From Dirofilaria immitis (lineage: Eukaryota; Nematoda; Chromadorea; Rhabditida; Onchocercidae): DNA of 64,000 nt. Location of the stretch: positions 1-64,000 of the forward strand of contig JAKNDB010000018.1 of the NCBI GenBank assembly GCA_024305405.1. The letters run 5' to 3'. The position numbers and the translations under genes were made by a program. Below, piece by piece: positions 12,501 to 27,500 of the stretch. The notes beneath the pieces were generated by a model that was given only the letters and a program-made list of their open reading frames with translations, searched no databases and had not been told where the DNA came from. The stretch's first letter is position 1; every line of letters starts with the position of its first letter.

Positions 12501-15500
12501 CAAAATCATGCAGCTGTTTTTCTATTGGTTCTTTGTGCGCGGCCAATTTATTTTCAATTATCTAAAATTAGAATTTGATGGAACATGATGCAAAAATTAA
12601 AACTAATAATTTTCAAAATTTTTTGTATAGAAAGAAATGAAGAATAGAAGATTCAGCTTCGAAATTAAATTACTAATTGTTTTTAAAATAATGCCATTCC
12701 AGTTCATTAGATTAATTATAACCGTACTTACTTCAACTAGAAGTTAGATCTGTTCTTAACTAAAAAAATTTAAATTTCGCAGGTAACTGAAAAATAGAAT
12801 TTCAAAATAAAGCCGGATTTCCCACAATGAATTCAATCGCACTGGAAGAAGCTGTTTGCAGTAAGAGAAGTATTTCATTACTATTAACCTAAAATACGAA
12901 AACTTTAAAAACAAGAACAAAGAAATAACTTACAACATCAAATTGCCGGAAATATGCAACTACTGATTTCAAACGTTGGCATAATTCACATCTTACACAT
13001 CCTTTTGTTAGTTTGATAAACGTGATAAGCAACTCAGTAGTCAATAGGCGAGCTCTAAAGTCAATAATCGTCGAATTTTGTATCCACTCAATCGTCATCG
13101 CTAGAATTTCATCATCCCCTTATCTATTTTATCCAGTGCTTCGAAAAGTGGCCATGACAATAGCAATGTTTGTGCACGACAATCGGTCTAAAATAATTTT
13201 TCAAACATTTAATCAAGCATGCAAATTATCTGAATAGATATTAATTGGGATTGCAAATCAATTATGATAATTACTTCTTAAATCCTTCACTTCACTTTGA
13301 AAATGGTAGTAATAGAGGGAAAAGTTTAACTGGCTTCAATACAAGAAAAATTTTCCAAAAGTTTAGCGTTCTTATACTCATGTAGAATTTCAGGATATTT
13401 CGAATACCTACTTCGCGTTTAGTTACAAAAGATAGAATCTAGCTAACCTGCACTTGCTCAAGTAAATTATCCCAACATAATACTTCCATCTTTCTCCAAT
13501 TGACCAACAAATGTCGCAGCTCTTCAAGTTCAATCGCTAACGAGTGATTCCGATCAGCCACTTTCTCCCATAAATCCGCTTCAGCTGAAAAAAGAAAGCT
13601 CAACATTTTGTTCCGCACTAAGAGCTTAGTAAAGAAAGATATTCCCACCATTCAATTTGAAGAGCAAAAGATTTTAACTTTAGAAAAACGGTACAGAACA
13701 ATGAAAATGGTTGTATGTATAAACATCTCATCAATGCAACATCAAAATTAGGTGATTGATACAATCATTACATGTCCTACCAAGCAGACGTTCAAGAAGT
13801 GCCGAAAATTGCATCTGTGGGATTTCCATCGAAGCAGACAATATTTTATGTGCTCGCTGTAAAAATATTTAAAGAAATATAACAAATATATCAATCGGAA
13901 ATCATTTAACGTTCAACTATTGCATTCAATTAATCCTCTCACCACTTAAAAATAATTACTGTTTGTATACTAATCAATTAATTCATAGCATTAATAAGAC
14001 AATTATTTTGTAAACTTATCATGTCATAATCAGGATAATTGCATAACGATTGTTTATAACTTTAATTTCAAATTACTTAAAACTCATTAACCAAATACCG
14101 TGCAGTTCATTAAACTACCGATAATATACCATACAATCTTTGTCAGACTGAGTTATATTATTCATACATTATTCTGAATTATTATATTAGTATAAACATC
14201 TTGAATGCATCACCTGTAATATACTATCCAAAACTGTCACTTCAGGCCATTTCTCCTTCAACCAGTAGACACGTTTAATCAGCGGTTTCATTGCTGCAAT
14301 ACATTTTTCCAACTCTGACAGACTATTTTTCCGATAAACATCAACAATCCGTGTGTCTTTGTCAAAATTAAACTGATTCAATGCATGAAGATTGTAAACT
14401 GAAATATAGGTAATCAAATAAGTGGATAAGTATATGAAATCAAAAAATATTAAATAAAAAATAAAGCAAGAAATTAGCAGTCTTTCAAATAAACTTTTGG
14501 AATTTGGAAACAACGTTTATAAATTCCAAAATTCCTCTTGAAATTTCGTAAAGCTCTTAAGCAACCTATATGGGAAGCTACTAATAAAGAAAATACCGAA
14601 AAATTTCGAATCCACTAAATCGTCCAAAAGACCACAAGATGATGCTATATCTATCAACCACGCTAAAGCCATGTGACCATTATAGCCATGGACATACTTC
14701 TCATTCGCCAGTAAATAAAGTATTTCAGTCAAGCTATCACTATCGATGAAGCTGGTAGATTTTGGGGCAAACACTACCGGTTCTTCACATAAATCCTGCT
14801 CATCACCAGAAGTTGAAAAATCTGGCAGAAACTCTCGAATCTGAAAACTGCATAAAATGAAGCAAATATTCGATATCATAAGCCACTAATTAAAATAAGA
14901 AGCTCGTATGGTCCAAGAATTAATTTCTTTCTCATTTATTTCATAAATTGATAAAAAAATCATACATTTATAAATTAAACTCATATATTAAAATCTATAA
15001 AATCATTGATGAACCTTTGAAAATTTCTACTTTGTTTATCAGTGGTCGAGTTTATATGAATAAACTTATGTCATATTGTTTAGCTAGAGAATAATTTATG
15101 TCCTTCTTTCCTATCACTGTTCTGTAAGTGTGCTGTACTAGTATACATTACTTTAATATCATCCTCGTCAAGCCCATCATCTCTATATTTCGTGCTTTTT
15201 CGATAAATATACGTTTTGTCTTGCTTTTCTGTATTAGCTTCAAACCATTTCGACCATTCATTTTCTGCAAAACATCGCTTTAAACAAATCATCACGTAAT
15301 TATATTTTCAAATTTCTAATTTCTTATTTTCCAAAAATTATTGAATAAATCAATAAAAGCATTGTAGAATCAACATTAACTCAAATCAAGTTACTTATAT
15401 TTAAAAGTAGTTCGAATCAATTGATATTACTCTCAGAATTGTAGTATTAAACGCTAATAATAAGATGAATGCTTGAGTATGGAATGCTCAGGGACAAGTG

Positions 15501-18500
15501 CTATTTTTTTCTAAATTACAAAATATCACTCACTAATCCATTCAATACTTTTCTCGACCATAATATCTTTAGGATTAGCAAAACATTTCGTATCTTGTTT
15601 ATGGTTCTGCAGACAAAGAACAACGAGTTCTTTCTGCAATCTTTTGGCATTATTGTCTTCTCCGAAATACACCATATATATAAAATATCATTTTGTGGTG
15701 AATTATTCAAACAGTCCCATTTAATCTATAAAATTTAATTAATATTACTTCGTTGTTACGAGCAAATTATTTGTTTCTTTATCCTTAGCTTAGACTATCT
15801 GTACTATGGTAGTTACAACGATGGCTTAATATCTTTTTGCTTTTATGATTGCGTCTTGACTGTACAAAGTTTACATAATTCTACGGTTTCTATTCAATAC
15901 AAGTTTCATTCACTATTAAAATTCATTTACCAAAATCATTACGTAAAATTTACCGAAAATTTGGATGGAAAATTGTAAGCAGCAATCAAATTGCGTAAAT
16001 TCATTAACTGAATCAAGTGAAAACGCTTATGTGAAACCGTTGCAACCAAAATATTCAGAAACATGAAAAACGGGCAGATAACATCCGTAAAGGCACTATA
16101 TTCAGCGAATGTTTTCTGAAAAAAGTAAAGGACATTATTAATCTGAATAAGAGAATAAAATAAAAAATAAAAATTAGATAAATTTTCAATATCTAAAACA
16201 TCTAATTTTGATTTCTGAAATGATGGAAAAGATACATCATAGAAAGACTGGATCGATGTTAAAAAGCTATCAATCTGCGCTATAGCCATTCGAATATTGT
16301 CATCCGATATATTATCCAAGTGATCCAAATCGATAATGGAAAATGCGCGATGTTGCTCGAGAACTGTTTCCAAGAAAGAATTCATTGTTGTCGCTAAGGA
16401 TGAGAACTGTAAATTACAAAAAAGAATCAATAGGATTTTAAAATAGGTATAAATCTTGAGAAAAATATAAAGTGAAATAATTTAACTCTACAAAAATATT
16501 GAACTAATTTTGATTGTATTTAATAAACTACAAATTGCAATGATTAGTGACAATAATACGTTATATCTAGAAAATGATGAATGAGAGATGAGAGATCGGA
16601 AATAAGCATGTAGTGCACGCTTAATATAAAATGGATTATGTGTTACTATATACGAAGTTAATTTGAGCTAAAAATAAGGTAAGCAAAATATGCCAATAAA
16701 AGCGTTAAAATTTTGGCCGCGCAAAACTAAACAATCTCAAAGCAATATTTAAAAAACGAAACTTGTGCAAGTCAAAAACCGGATAAATTATTTCAAAATA
16801 CAGATAAATAACTTTTATGATATAAGAAATTAACAGTAAAAACTTACATCTGTATACCGAGGACGATAAGAAACCGTATTTTGTGAATAATTTCCCAATT
16901 CTTTTATCACAGAATTATATATATTTAAAAGACTACTGATGAATGGATGCTCGGAATTTGAAAATAAAGCCAAATCCATTTGACCACTAATTACTCCTTG
17001 ATAGGATAGCAAAACGTCAATGATATTTTCAAGCAGTTTTTTCTAAACTTTTAGAAATCGCTTTAAAAAATAAAATAAATAGAAAATCTAGCAATGTTAA
17101 AAAACGTGGAGAAGATATGAGAAATTAAATGATGAAAATTTTTAGTTTTCTAAGAAAAAATAAGCAAATAACACTTACTTTATTCATCAAATAATTGAAA
17201 TTCATTTCATTATTCATTACTGGATCAATGCAGTTCTTTGCTGGGACTGACAATGATAATAATGTACAAACGGTTATTTCCAACCTTCGCATTAAACCAG
17301 ACAAAGTGACATCCGATGAATTAGGAGAAAATGACGAATCCAGCAGTGATTCGAAATGATCAATCACAGTCAAAAGCTTTTCTCTAAAATAATCTACTTA
17401 CTAACGGATTCTATATTAAGAGAAGTTAATAGCAAAATTAATTATTTGTTTCAAAACAATTTTCCATAGTTTCATTCCACAACTCCACTTCAGAACTACT
17501 GCTGATTAATAGGAGAATAGCAGCTACTTCTTTTTGGACTTTCTTCAATAATAATATTTATCAAATCGTATAAAAGCTGTTAGCAGATATGTATCTTACA
17601 TAATGCTTTGTTATTCTCTAACAGTGATCCTTTTTAATAATGATAAGACAAATAATAGGATCATTTTCTGTAATGTATCAAAATTTTCAGTATATGACAG
17701 AGCATACAAGGAAGTCAAATTTTTGAAAATTTATATTTAGTTTATCATTGATGATATACTTCAATGCTGAAACGGCAATACATACAACTAAGATGATATG
17801 CCAAGACCAAACTGACTTGTATTTAAGTTTAAACGATTTCAGATGAACTCCAATTTTCCAGAAGAAAAAACACAAATGTTTTCGTTGCATGGGAAAATCA
17901 TAAAAGTTTCTAAGCGTAATTTCTTGTGAAGAAAATTGAAAACCCATCGAACGCCATAGCGATGAGAATAATTCCGTACCCAAAGTGATCCAGGCTAGAT
18001 CACTATTCTAGAAGGAATAAATTTAATTGAATAAATTTAATTATAAATCTCATATTATATTAAAATTTATGCCTCTCTCATGATACCAGTTCTCTTTCGT
18101 AACGTCAATTATTTTATTCAAGCTGCACGTTGTTTTTTTGAATATTACGGAGCATTTTTCTATATCATTTAACTGCCCTTTAAATATCTTCGATCTGAAT
18201 GGTTTAAGTATCCACTGTGTGCGCATTCAACCAGAATGCAAGAATATTATAGCTCGATTTAAATAAATTTTATTAACTTACTTTACGCGCAATCGCAATC
18301 TCCTCAACAGCAAATTCCGAATTGAGATACTGTGTAAAATGTGCAATCTGTGACCAATTTTCATCTTTAAGATTTAACAATGCTAAACGACAAAGGCCAA
18401 TGGGATGATGCGATGATATTGACAATAAGTCAAGCAATATCTGAAAAAACTCAATAAAAATTTAAAATGCATGTAAACACAATATAACAAATGTTTTCAC

Positions 18501-21500
18501 GCTATATGATTTATGTTTTTACTGCAGCAAGTGTTTATATTTTCTCAAAATCACATAACAAATCTATGATGATAACTATCAAAATACTTTTAATCAATTG
18601 CATTATTCACAAAAATATGACAGATAATTTACCTGTTTCCCATTATGATTATTTAAAATAGCGAAACCGCAGCAAATTTCTCTCATTAATTTCAACACGC
18701 TTAAAATACTATTCCCACCAGTATTACAATTTCCAGTTTGATTTTGCGGCATTAAACAGTTTTCATTTTCCATCGTAGCACTGTTTATAAGCAAATTTTC
18801 CAACTCATCTTCGTACTGCAATAAAAAAATAAACTGTCTCGTCAGAACTTATTCTCAAATCTTTCGAAATTTTTGAAAAATATTTTGGAAAGTTCTGCTT
18901 ACAAAAAAATGTACATCTCCCATAATTTCTGGAGAATAAGATACCTTACAGAATAGGTATGCTTACTTTCAAATCTGAAATAGATAAGTATAGGCAAAAC
19001 GAACCTTTTTCCATTCCTCATAATTTCGGAAAGGTTCAAAAAAGCAACAGCGTTTGTAGAAATTGGAGTAAAATTCTGAAGCTTTTTATCAGTCATCCAC
19101 ACTTCATCGATAGCAGTCGTAATGCGACGTAAACCCTTCGACTGCCTAAATTATAGTTAAAATCATTATCTCTTTATCTATATAGTCATACAGTCAATTT
19201 CCTAAGCATACAGAAACTTTGCAAAGTGAAACCGTGCTTATTTATAATATTTTAATTTTTTTCAATTCTTTGGAAGACAAAAGACATGTAAAGAATTGGA
19301 CAAAGTGAGAGTTAAAAGTTGGGGAGCTCAGCGTAACTGATAAATTATGCATCAGCAATTTCAGTCGCAAATTACCCTTATATACACCATCATCGCCCAT
19401 ATTATTGACATCTTAGAAGACAACCGCGAAACTGAACCTTAACCACTGAGACTAACATCCTGTGATTCTCAGCAATACACCACCTATCACACACGACCAT
19501 TACGTTATTTGCAACAGAGATTTAATTCCTAATGAATATATGACATTCACTATCTTAAGTTTCAATGAGTGCAAAAGTTTTAGGAAAAACTTTCCCAATA
19601 ATATCAGAAAATTTCCAACAACTTACTTTTTCCAAATGTTGGAACAAGAAGAATCATTCAAACGTTGCCATGCAAGATGAAGTGGCGCACATGCACTTCG
19701 TAAATCCATTCGTTGATGGCATGCTTTGACGAAAAGTATAATATTCCATAAAATCTGGAGAAAATTCAAATTTTTTGAAAAACTTTGATTCTACATCGAA
19801 GAACTGCTTACTGATAGTTAAATATGATAAAAATTTAATGTTTTTATAAGATAACAAAAAATTTATAACCTTGATTTGTTTATTGGTTGATAAAAACATT
19901 AACTCTTCCATTATCATATAACTAATTAATCATTCATTCATAAATAGATTTATTTTTTGAAACTCATCTAGAACTATTTAGTAACCTGCTTAAGTATTTA
20001 CACATTCCTACTTGGTTAAATATCCTCATCCTATAACTTATAACTCTGTATGCGAAGAAATCAAATTATCCAATGTTTTTTCAATTTTTCAAAAATAGAG
20101 ATATAATTAAATGAAAGTTGTCTGTTTTCAGCTTACTGGTAGTAATGCAAACAACAAAAGTAGAATAAAATAAAAGTTACAGAGCAGGAATCCGAGACTG
20201 AATAATCCACAAGGGAAAACTTCGAAATATACATATATAATTCATCAAGTAGTTCCTTCAGATATGAAATTGCAGGTGATGGAAGTTGGTCACTTCGTAT
20301 CTTCTCTAAAAATTCAATATTTTCGAAAATTAAGGCTTCTTTATGATCTATTCTGTTATGTACAATCAACTATAATGTGCTGAAACATGGCAGAACATAC
20401 GGGTTAAAAATTTGAAGAAAATGAACATTGATCAGTGAAAATCAAACAGGTTAAATAACCGAAAGTTTAATCGTCCAGAAATGCTGCTATCTCATTCTCA
20501 AATTATATATACGAAGGATTCTAGAAAATATATCAGTATGGAAAATTTTAGATCTCGAGAAATTTTGCGGAATCAAATCTTGAAATTACTTTTAGCAAAA
20601 AGATTGCTCATGTCTGCAGCAGATCCTTTCTTGGTAGGAATCTTATCCAAATTAAACTTTGTCCATAAAGCGCACATTCCGATGATGAATCTGGAAAAAT
20701 GCTTATTAAATGAATTTTCAAAACAATGCAAGAAAAGAACGAAACATAAATTTAACAATTCATAACGAGAATTAATTATTGTCTAATTTCAATCACATAA
20801 GTAAAAAAATATTTTTCTAGCACCATTTCATACTTTAATTGTCACGTAGATAAGGACAAAATCAAAAAATAACAGATCTTTACAGTTAAGCGTACAAAAT
20901 GACTGAAAGGAAGAACTGAAATCGAAAAATCAAATTCTGACATTAGCAATAAGAGTTGATATATTTCCGACTTTTATTTTATTTTCTGTTCTATGAAGTT
21001 ATTTCCATAATCGCCATGTAATACCACACCTGTTATTATCCGTGTATGTGTCTGGAAGTTTCGAAATGCGCAATGTTGGAGAACCATCAAAACGTTCGTC
21101 ATAATCCAGTATCTTATTTTGCTTCAGATTTTGAATAGCTTCAATAACTTCATCCCTTATTTTCTCATCTGAATAATATTGTTATTAAATTAGTTTCTAT
21201 CCTAAAAATTCACTGCATATAAAATATCAAAATAATGGACAAAAATCAAAGAAAAGTATGCAAACGAAGTTATCGTTGCATCAAAAAGTTATCTATATTT
21301 GTCCAATAATTATTTGCTTAATGACACATATTATTTCAAAAAATTAACTGATTACCTGGATATTTAAATAGTTCAACCATTTCCTCAATTTTCAATTGTC
21401 TGAAAGAAACGCAAAATGCAGCCCATAAAACACCAAGTATCCAGTCATCTCGACTTACATACGACCAAACCAGAACTTTCCATTTGCTGTATGTAGCAAC

Positions 21501-24500
21501 AATATCGACATCTATAGTAGGATAGACGATGAAAGTCTCCTCTTTGATTTCATCAATTTCCATGGTTTCCTCATTCATGGATATTTTGAAATACTAAAAT
21601 TAGGAGCTGAATTATTTTATCTGTCACAAAAATATCATAATTATTATTATATCATACCGATGCTATCAATCAGGACTTAACACCTCAAAGAAAAAAATTA
21701 GCGTGAGAACACTTACCGAAACTATCATTATCATTTCCAGTAGAAATATTTGTATAAAAGCTCACCTTTATCGCATTTTCGAAATTCATATCCTTTTCTT
21801 TTAAAAGTATCTTCAACTTTAATAACTCCCAACATGAGAGTTTCGTGCACGCTTGCATTATTGCTGGCGTAATCCGTAAAATATCTTGGTTTTCCACATC
21901 CATTACCATATTCTTGAAATAAAATTTTATAAAGACAACACAAAATGTGCACTTTTAATTTTTATCGAAAGAAATAGAAAAACTCTTTTCCAGGATCAAA
22001 ATCGAAAAATTAGCCAATTTTATAGCAAGAAATTTCTAGGTACCAACAAGCAATCAAATTTTATTAAGCAAATGAGTGATAATGAAGAGAGACAGCATAT
22101 ACATACCACTAAATCTTGTGCGACTTTGAACCAGGCACAATTATCAGGCAGCAAATATAATTCCACCGAACGATTACGCATAGCTCGTGAAACATCGCCA
22201 TAATCATCATCCATGGTGAAAAATACTCTAAATTTGTGATGTCATCAAAATTTAATTATCGTAGTTACAATCCATGTGATATCATAAAATCCCACGTTGA
22301 AGATGTGAGCTAGGAAAATTCCATTTTTATTTCCTAAGTTTCCCAGTGTTCCAATATAATTAGCTAATACTTCCAAAAGTCAACATAGAAATAAAATCAA
22401 TAAAGAATAACCGGAAATCACTATGTGCTTTCACAATAGAAGTACCATCACCACATTCTTGTAAATTCAGTTCTCCATTATTTTCCAAACAAGCATTTAA
22501 TCGATCCAGTACTGCTGCACTAAAAATAAAAATGTAAAAGGGTCGCTCTGACCAAATACTAAAAACATTGAGGTGCCGAAGAAGTAAGTAACCTGCAACA
22601 ATTGACATTTTCAACTAGAATCCAATAACCATTAATAAATGCATCAACGAAACGACTGTTAAGCCATTCAAAACGCACTTTACTTTTGCTCAATTTCATA
22701 TCAAATTTTGACAGGTTGCTTGCAGTATCTGCAAAAATGATGTTTAAAAATATCTATTAGATCCAAAATATAGTATAAATAAATACAACATAGTTTAAAT
22801 AATACGCGATATGCAAAAATTCAAAATTTAGAAACACAAACCTTCGTCAACGAGAAGCACTGCGCTTTGTAAAGCCATTCGCAAAGTAAGTATGTCTTCA
22901 GCATTATTTACATCATTTGATAAATCCGGATACCGTTTAAGCAAATTTAAACAATGTTGCTTTATTGAAGTAAAATTGATGTAATCGGCAACCTTAATAT
23001 TAATGACATTAATTAATTTGTATGTTACTCTATAAGAATATAACAAATTTATAATTTTGGACTGAAAAATATGCTAAATGTGTATGATACAACAGAATCA
23101 AACGAATGTAGTACCTAATAATTTAAGTAAAAAGCATATATTAACGCCAACAAAATCATGAATTTTATATTAGTTTATAGGAATTTAATTCTATTAAATA
23201 TAAGAATGCAACGCTAAGGTCAAAATTCCTTGGGACCTGCTCAAATGATCCAAGAAGTTCGAGTGAATCTGACTCTGAAGTTAGATGCATAGTGTGAAGC
23301 TTCTTTCCAAGTAAGGATGCCAAAATGCGTACAGCTGTTGATTTGCCGGAACCGGCTTTTCCGACAATTAGCGCGAGCCAATTCATTTTACACAAACAGC
23401 AAGTTTATCCAGTAATTTCATTTGAGATGAGAGTAATTTCCTGAAAAAAATCAAATATTCATTTTTTTTTCACTTCATCTTATGTTAGCCATTTCAACTT
23501 AAAGAAAATTAATTCAAATTAATGAGTTAAGAAAATAGATGAGAAATTAAATTTACATATTTTGTCGTCCGCAGAATGTGTTTGATCGTTGTAGTTCTAC
23601 TTTTCCAATACGAACATAAGCAGCAGTCAATGAAAGTGATGCTACGGCTTCAATAAATTCAAATTTGAAGAACTTATGGAATAAGCTTCGGATCTACAAT
23701 GTTCGTAGGAAAGAGAAGGAGAAAAAAAGAAGGAAAATCCAAATTTCGAAATTAATAAGACTTAAAATTCTGTAAGTCAGACAAATTATCATTAAAATGC
23801 CATGCGAATGAATTCTGTATTATAACACTAATCATTTCTTACGTAATACATCACCACCGTTTTTTCTTTCAGTGATCTAAATGAATCACTGGCAGTGCAA
23901 AACTTACCTTTTGTCGGTCGACATTGCTACGTAATCGCCATATATACAACAAATCAAAGCCGTATGCAACATCACCATTGTTCTGAAAACATAAAACAGT
24001 GAAATTAAAAATAAAAGCTTAAAAAGTATGGTATTCTTAGAATTTCTAAATGACATCTATCTAATAGGCAATATCTTTTAATCATGATTGAAATATAAGA
24101 GAATGTATTTATCATTTTGTGCTTCCTTGGTATCACATTAGCGCAACTTATCTTTTATTTCCGGATTTAAAAAAAAGAACAAAAAATACTTGACGGATGC
24201 CTTCCTGCATCAATTTAGAAAACTATACTTCAACTGAACAATTAAAATAGGCGGTCCGGAAGGTTTCAGGTAAATCTAGCAGAAAACCGAAAAGTACGAT
24301 TCAAGTTCAATTTGCAAAAATATTTCAACTTACGTCAACTGTTAATTGTGCCCATCGCAACAAGTCACGCAAATTAAATTCAAATGGCGATCCCTTTCTT
24401 AGAAACTGCGGATCGTCCAACATAAGATTTGTAATTGAACTGTTAACATCAACCATGCACCGAATAACATCATCAGCCAATACTGATCCATGCGAGTCTT

Positions 24501-27500
24501 TTATAATTTGGAAAAAATCTGACGCATCCATTTCAGCTGTATAAATCTGCAACGTTATTTGAGATAATGCTATCAGTAATTTTTATTTAGTCAAAAGCAA
24601 ATGATAAAATAAAAAAGTTTGATGGTAGAATTATAAATATTATGAGAGCACTACAAAATCATCGGTAATTTAACAAATGATCAATATTTTTAACAATGAA
24701 AAAATGTTCAGTTACATCAATGGTTTCAAATAAAATGAGTATTTTTAAACAGTTTTCTAAAAGGTTCGAAAATTATAAAATTCTAAAATCTTGTTCCCTA
24801 AATATCGAGGAATACATACGGATGTGAAGCGGTTAACAAATGATTTTGGTAACTTTCGCCGATTGCCTCCTTGAGAACATGGATTCTGACATGCAAAGAA
24901 ACGTGTTTTGTTGTTACCGATACCAATATCAAAAGTTCGGTTCAGTTCCGGTATGAAAAGATGATGACGATGATCGAAACATGCATTCAAACCTTCCAAA
25001 ACACTCTGGGATGCCAGATTCATCTCAAATGAATTCAAATAAGATTGATTTTCATATGATTCAATTTATTAATCTGGTATGTTTATTAAATTTCCTAAAT
25101 TTCATAAACAAGAATTGTCAAGCGCTATGATTAAGCACTGTATTTCATGGTGGCATTTACGATATAAACCTATTTTAAATTCATTTGCGCATGAAATATG
25201 TAAATGATAATTAAGAATATATTTTTATTTTGATACTAATAATTTAAATTCGAGTGCTATTTAGTTTTTGGTATTGGATAATAATTATCAACCGTTTTTA
25301 AGGATTTACATAAGAGAAAAGATATTCAGTTGTTCGATAAGTATTAGTGATTATCAGCAAGTCGCGCAAAAATACGAAAAAATTAAAAATTAGAGTACCT
25401 CATCTAGAAGAACCCATTGCCCTGTTTTTATTGCATGCAAAATAGGCCCATCTCTCCAAACAAAAGATAGTGTGCCATTTGATGAAACGATTGGCACATC
25501 GCAACCGAAAAGATCTGCCAAATCCTAAAATATTTGTCAAAATTCAGATCAGCTTGTCTTGCAAATTTAGCTCATAATTTAAATTTTCAATATATATTAA
25601 AGAATTTCTATTAATCTTAATGCAATCAATTCTTTTTTCAATCCAATAATAATTTAATGATAAAAACGGAAGGAAAACAAACAAGAAATTACCGTTTGCT
25701 CCGATAAATTCAATCTAGTTAATGCGTGACCAGTTACGGAAGCTAAAGCAATAACGGTGCTCGATTTGCCACAACCTGGGGACCTTCAAGCAATATTGGT
25801 TTGTTAACTGCAAGTCCACGCGCTAACCTATAATCACACTGCTACGTAAAGTTGTATTTTGAGTGGATAATTCGGAGAACTCCAATGTAATCCATACATG
25901 TATCGATGTAAGTAGAAAATAGCATTCTTTTTCATCAAGCATAATTTTTCTTTTCACCAAACCTAACTGGGAAATTTTAAAATTCACTTATACTTCACCG
26001 GTAAAACTTAAATTTTAATGATTTTGAATTTATAATTAATAAAGAATCGTATTTTCAGATTTTTAGGATTCGACTTAATTAAATAACACGCAAATGTAAG
26101 AAATAATTCAACGTCCAATAACAGCATAAGCACGAGCAGATTAGGAATCCAAAATAAATACAGCATTATTTTTTATTTGCTAGGCATTAAGTAAAAATAA
26201 ATCTATGAAAAAAATTCATCATTAGTATAATCTTATACCTGAAAATATTCTGTTTGCATGTCGGTGCTTCAAATGTAAAATTTTTGGGCATAAATCGTTT
26301 GATCGGCCCAAAAGGAACAGAGAAGTCGCCAGCAATAAGACTATGAGATTCTTTTTCATCGAAATGCAGTGCAACTGGTAATAAAAATGATGTTACATCG
26401 CAAATGCTACCGAGTTCCAGTTGCATGATCCGGCTGAGCTAAAAACATTTTTTTTTGAATGTTTGATAAGAAAAGTTTATTTTAACTAGAAAGATCCGAA
26501 ACTGGAGTAATTTAATGATTCATTAAAGAAAAAAGTATTCCATAAATAATTTTAAACTACTTGAAAACAAATTAATGTTCGATTCATTTGAAAACCATAT
26601 CTCCACTAATTGAACGTGACCACTTTTACAAAAAGATGAGAAGTTAAAAACTTCTTCAAAAGAAATTTTTACCTCGTCAATAGCCTTTTCTTTAAGGCAT
26701 TACAATCCAAGCTAATACGTGTCGACAAAGTACCAAAAGCATCAAAAGAGTTGCCGAAAAAGCATGGTAAATTGAGGAAGATGGTGAACTGGACCGTGAC
26801 AACGTAGCGATAACAAGTTGAGCAATCGTTACTATATCACGAATTGTTATTGTACTCCTGAAAGTCATTACGAATTTTTTATTAAATTTTCCTTTCAGAA
26901 ATTATTCATTACATCTCTATTTTGAAATTTAAACTTTATAAGTAGAAAACTAAACAGGAATCAAAATCTCGAGTTTGTGAAATCCTATAATTATTAAATC
27001 TTTCACTCCGCATTTAATTTTTAACCGTATAAATTTACAAACCTTAGAATATGAGAAAATTTACGATCAAACCATAGCACGAATTGCACAATACATTTGC
27101 TTATTTTTAGTCTCAAATCATTCTCATCCAACAGTGTATTTGTACTTAGCAGTCGATCCACAATGGTAACTAAATCATCACCAGGCACATCCGATGGGCA
27201 CCAAATTTCTGTGAATCGATTTCTCAGTGCTTTTGACAGCTATAATATGGCGGTTAAAATTGACTGTCAATCTGATTTGAATTAAAAAATATGATTTAAT
27301 AAAATGAAGAGAAAAAATTACAAAGAAATTTCAAAGTACTGGAAACGTAAATTCTCGAAATCTGAACTTCATCTCAAAAAAATTCCTCTTAAATTCTGAA
27401 TTCTCAAGAAAATACGCATTCGAAATACCAGGCAGAACAAACCTCCTTTTTGCCATAATCTCCACCCGGATTCATAGTTGCTATAACATTAAAACCGCTT

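Noticed and set aside
12326..12565. Plus-strand open frame of 79 codons
   Set aside because: It is antisense to the well-conserved midasin linker exon (DFVKIMKYNDLNLWSVKNSA).
21886..22203. 105-codon plus-strand open frame
   Set aside because: It overlaps antisense to the midasin AAA6 exon containing TMDDDYGDVSRAMRNR, which is the conserved strand.
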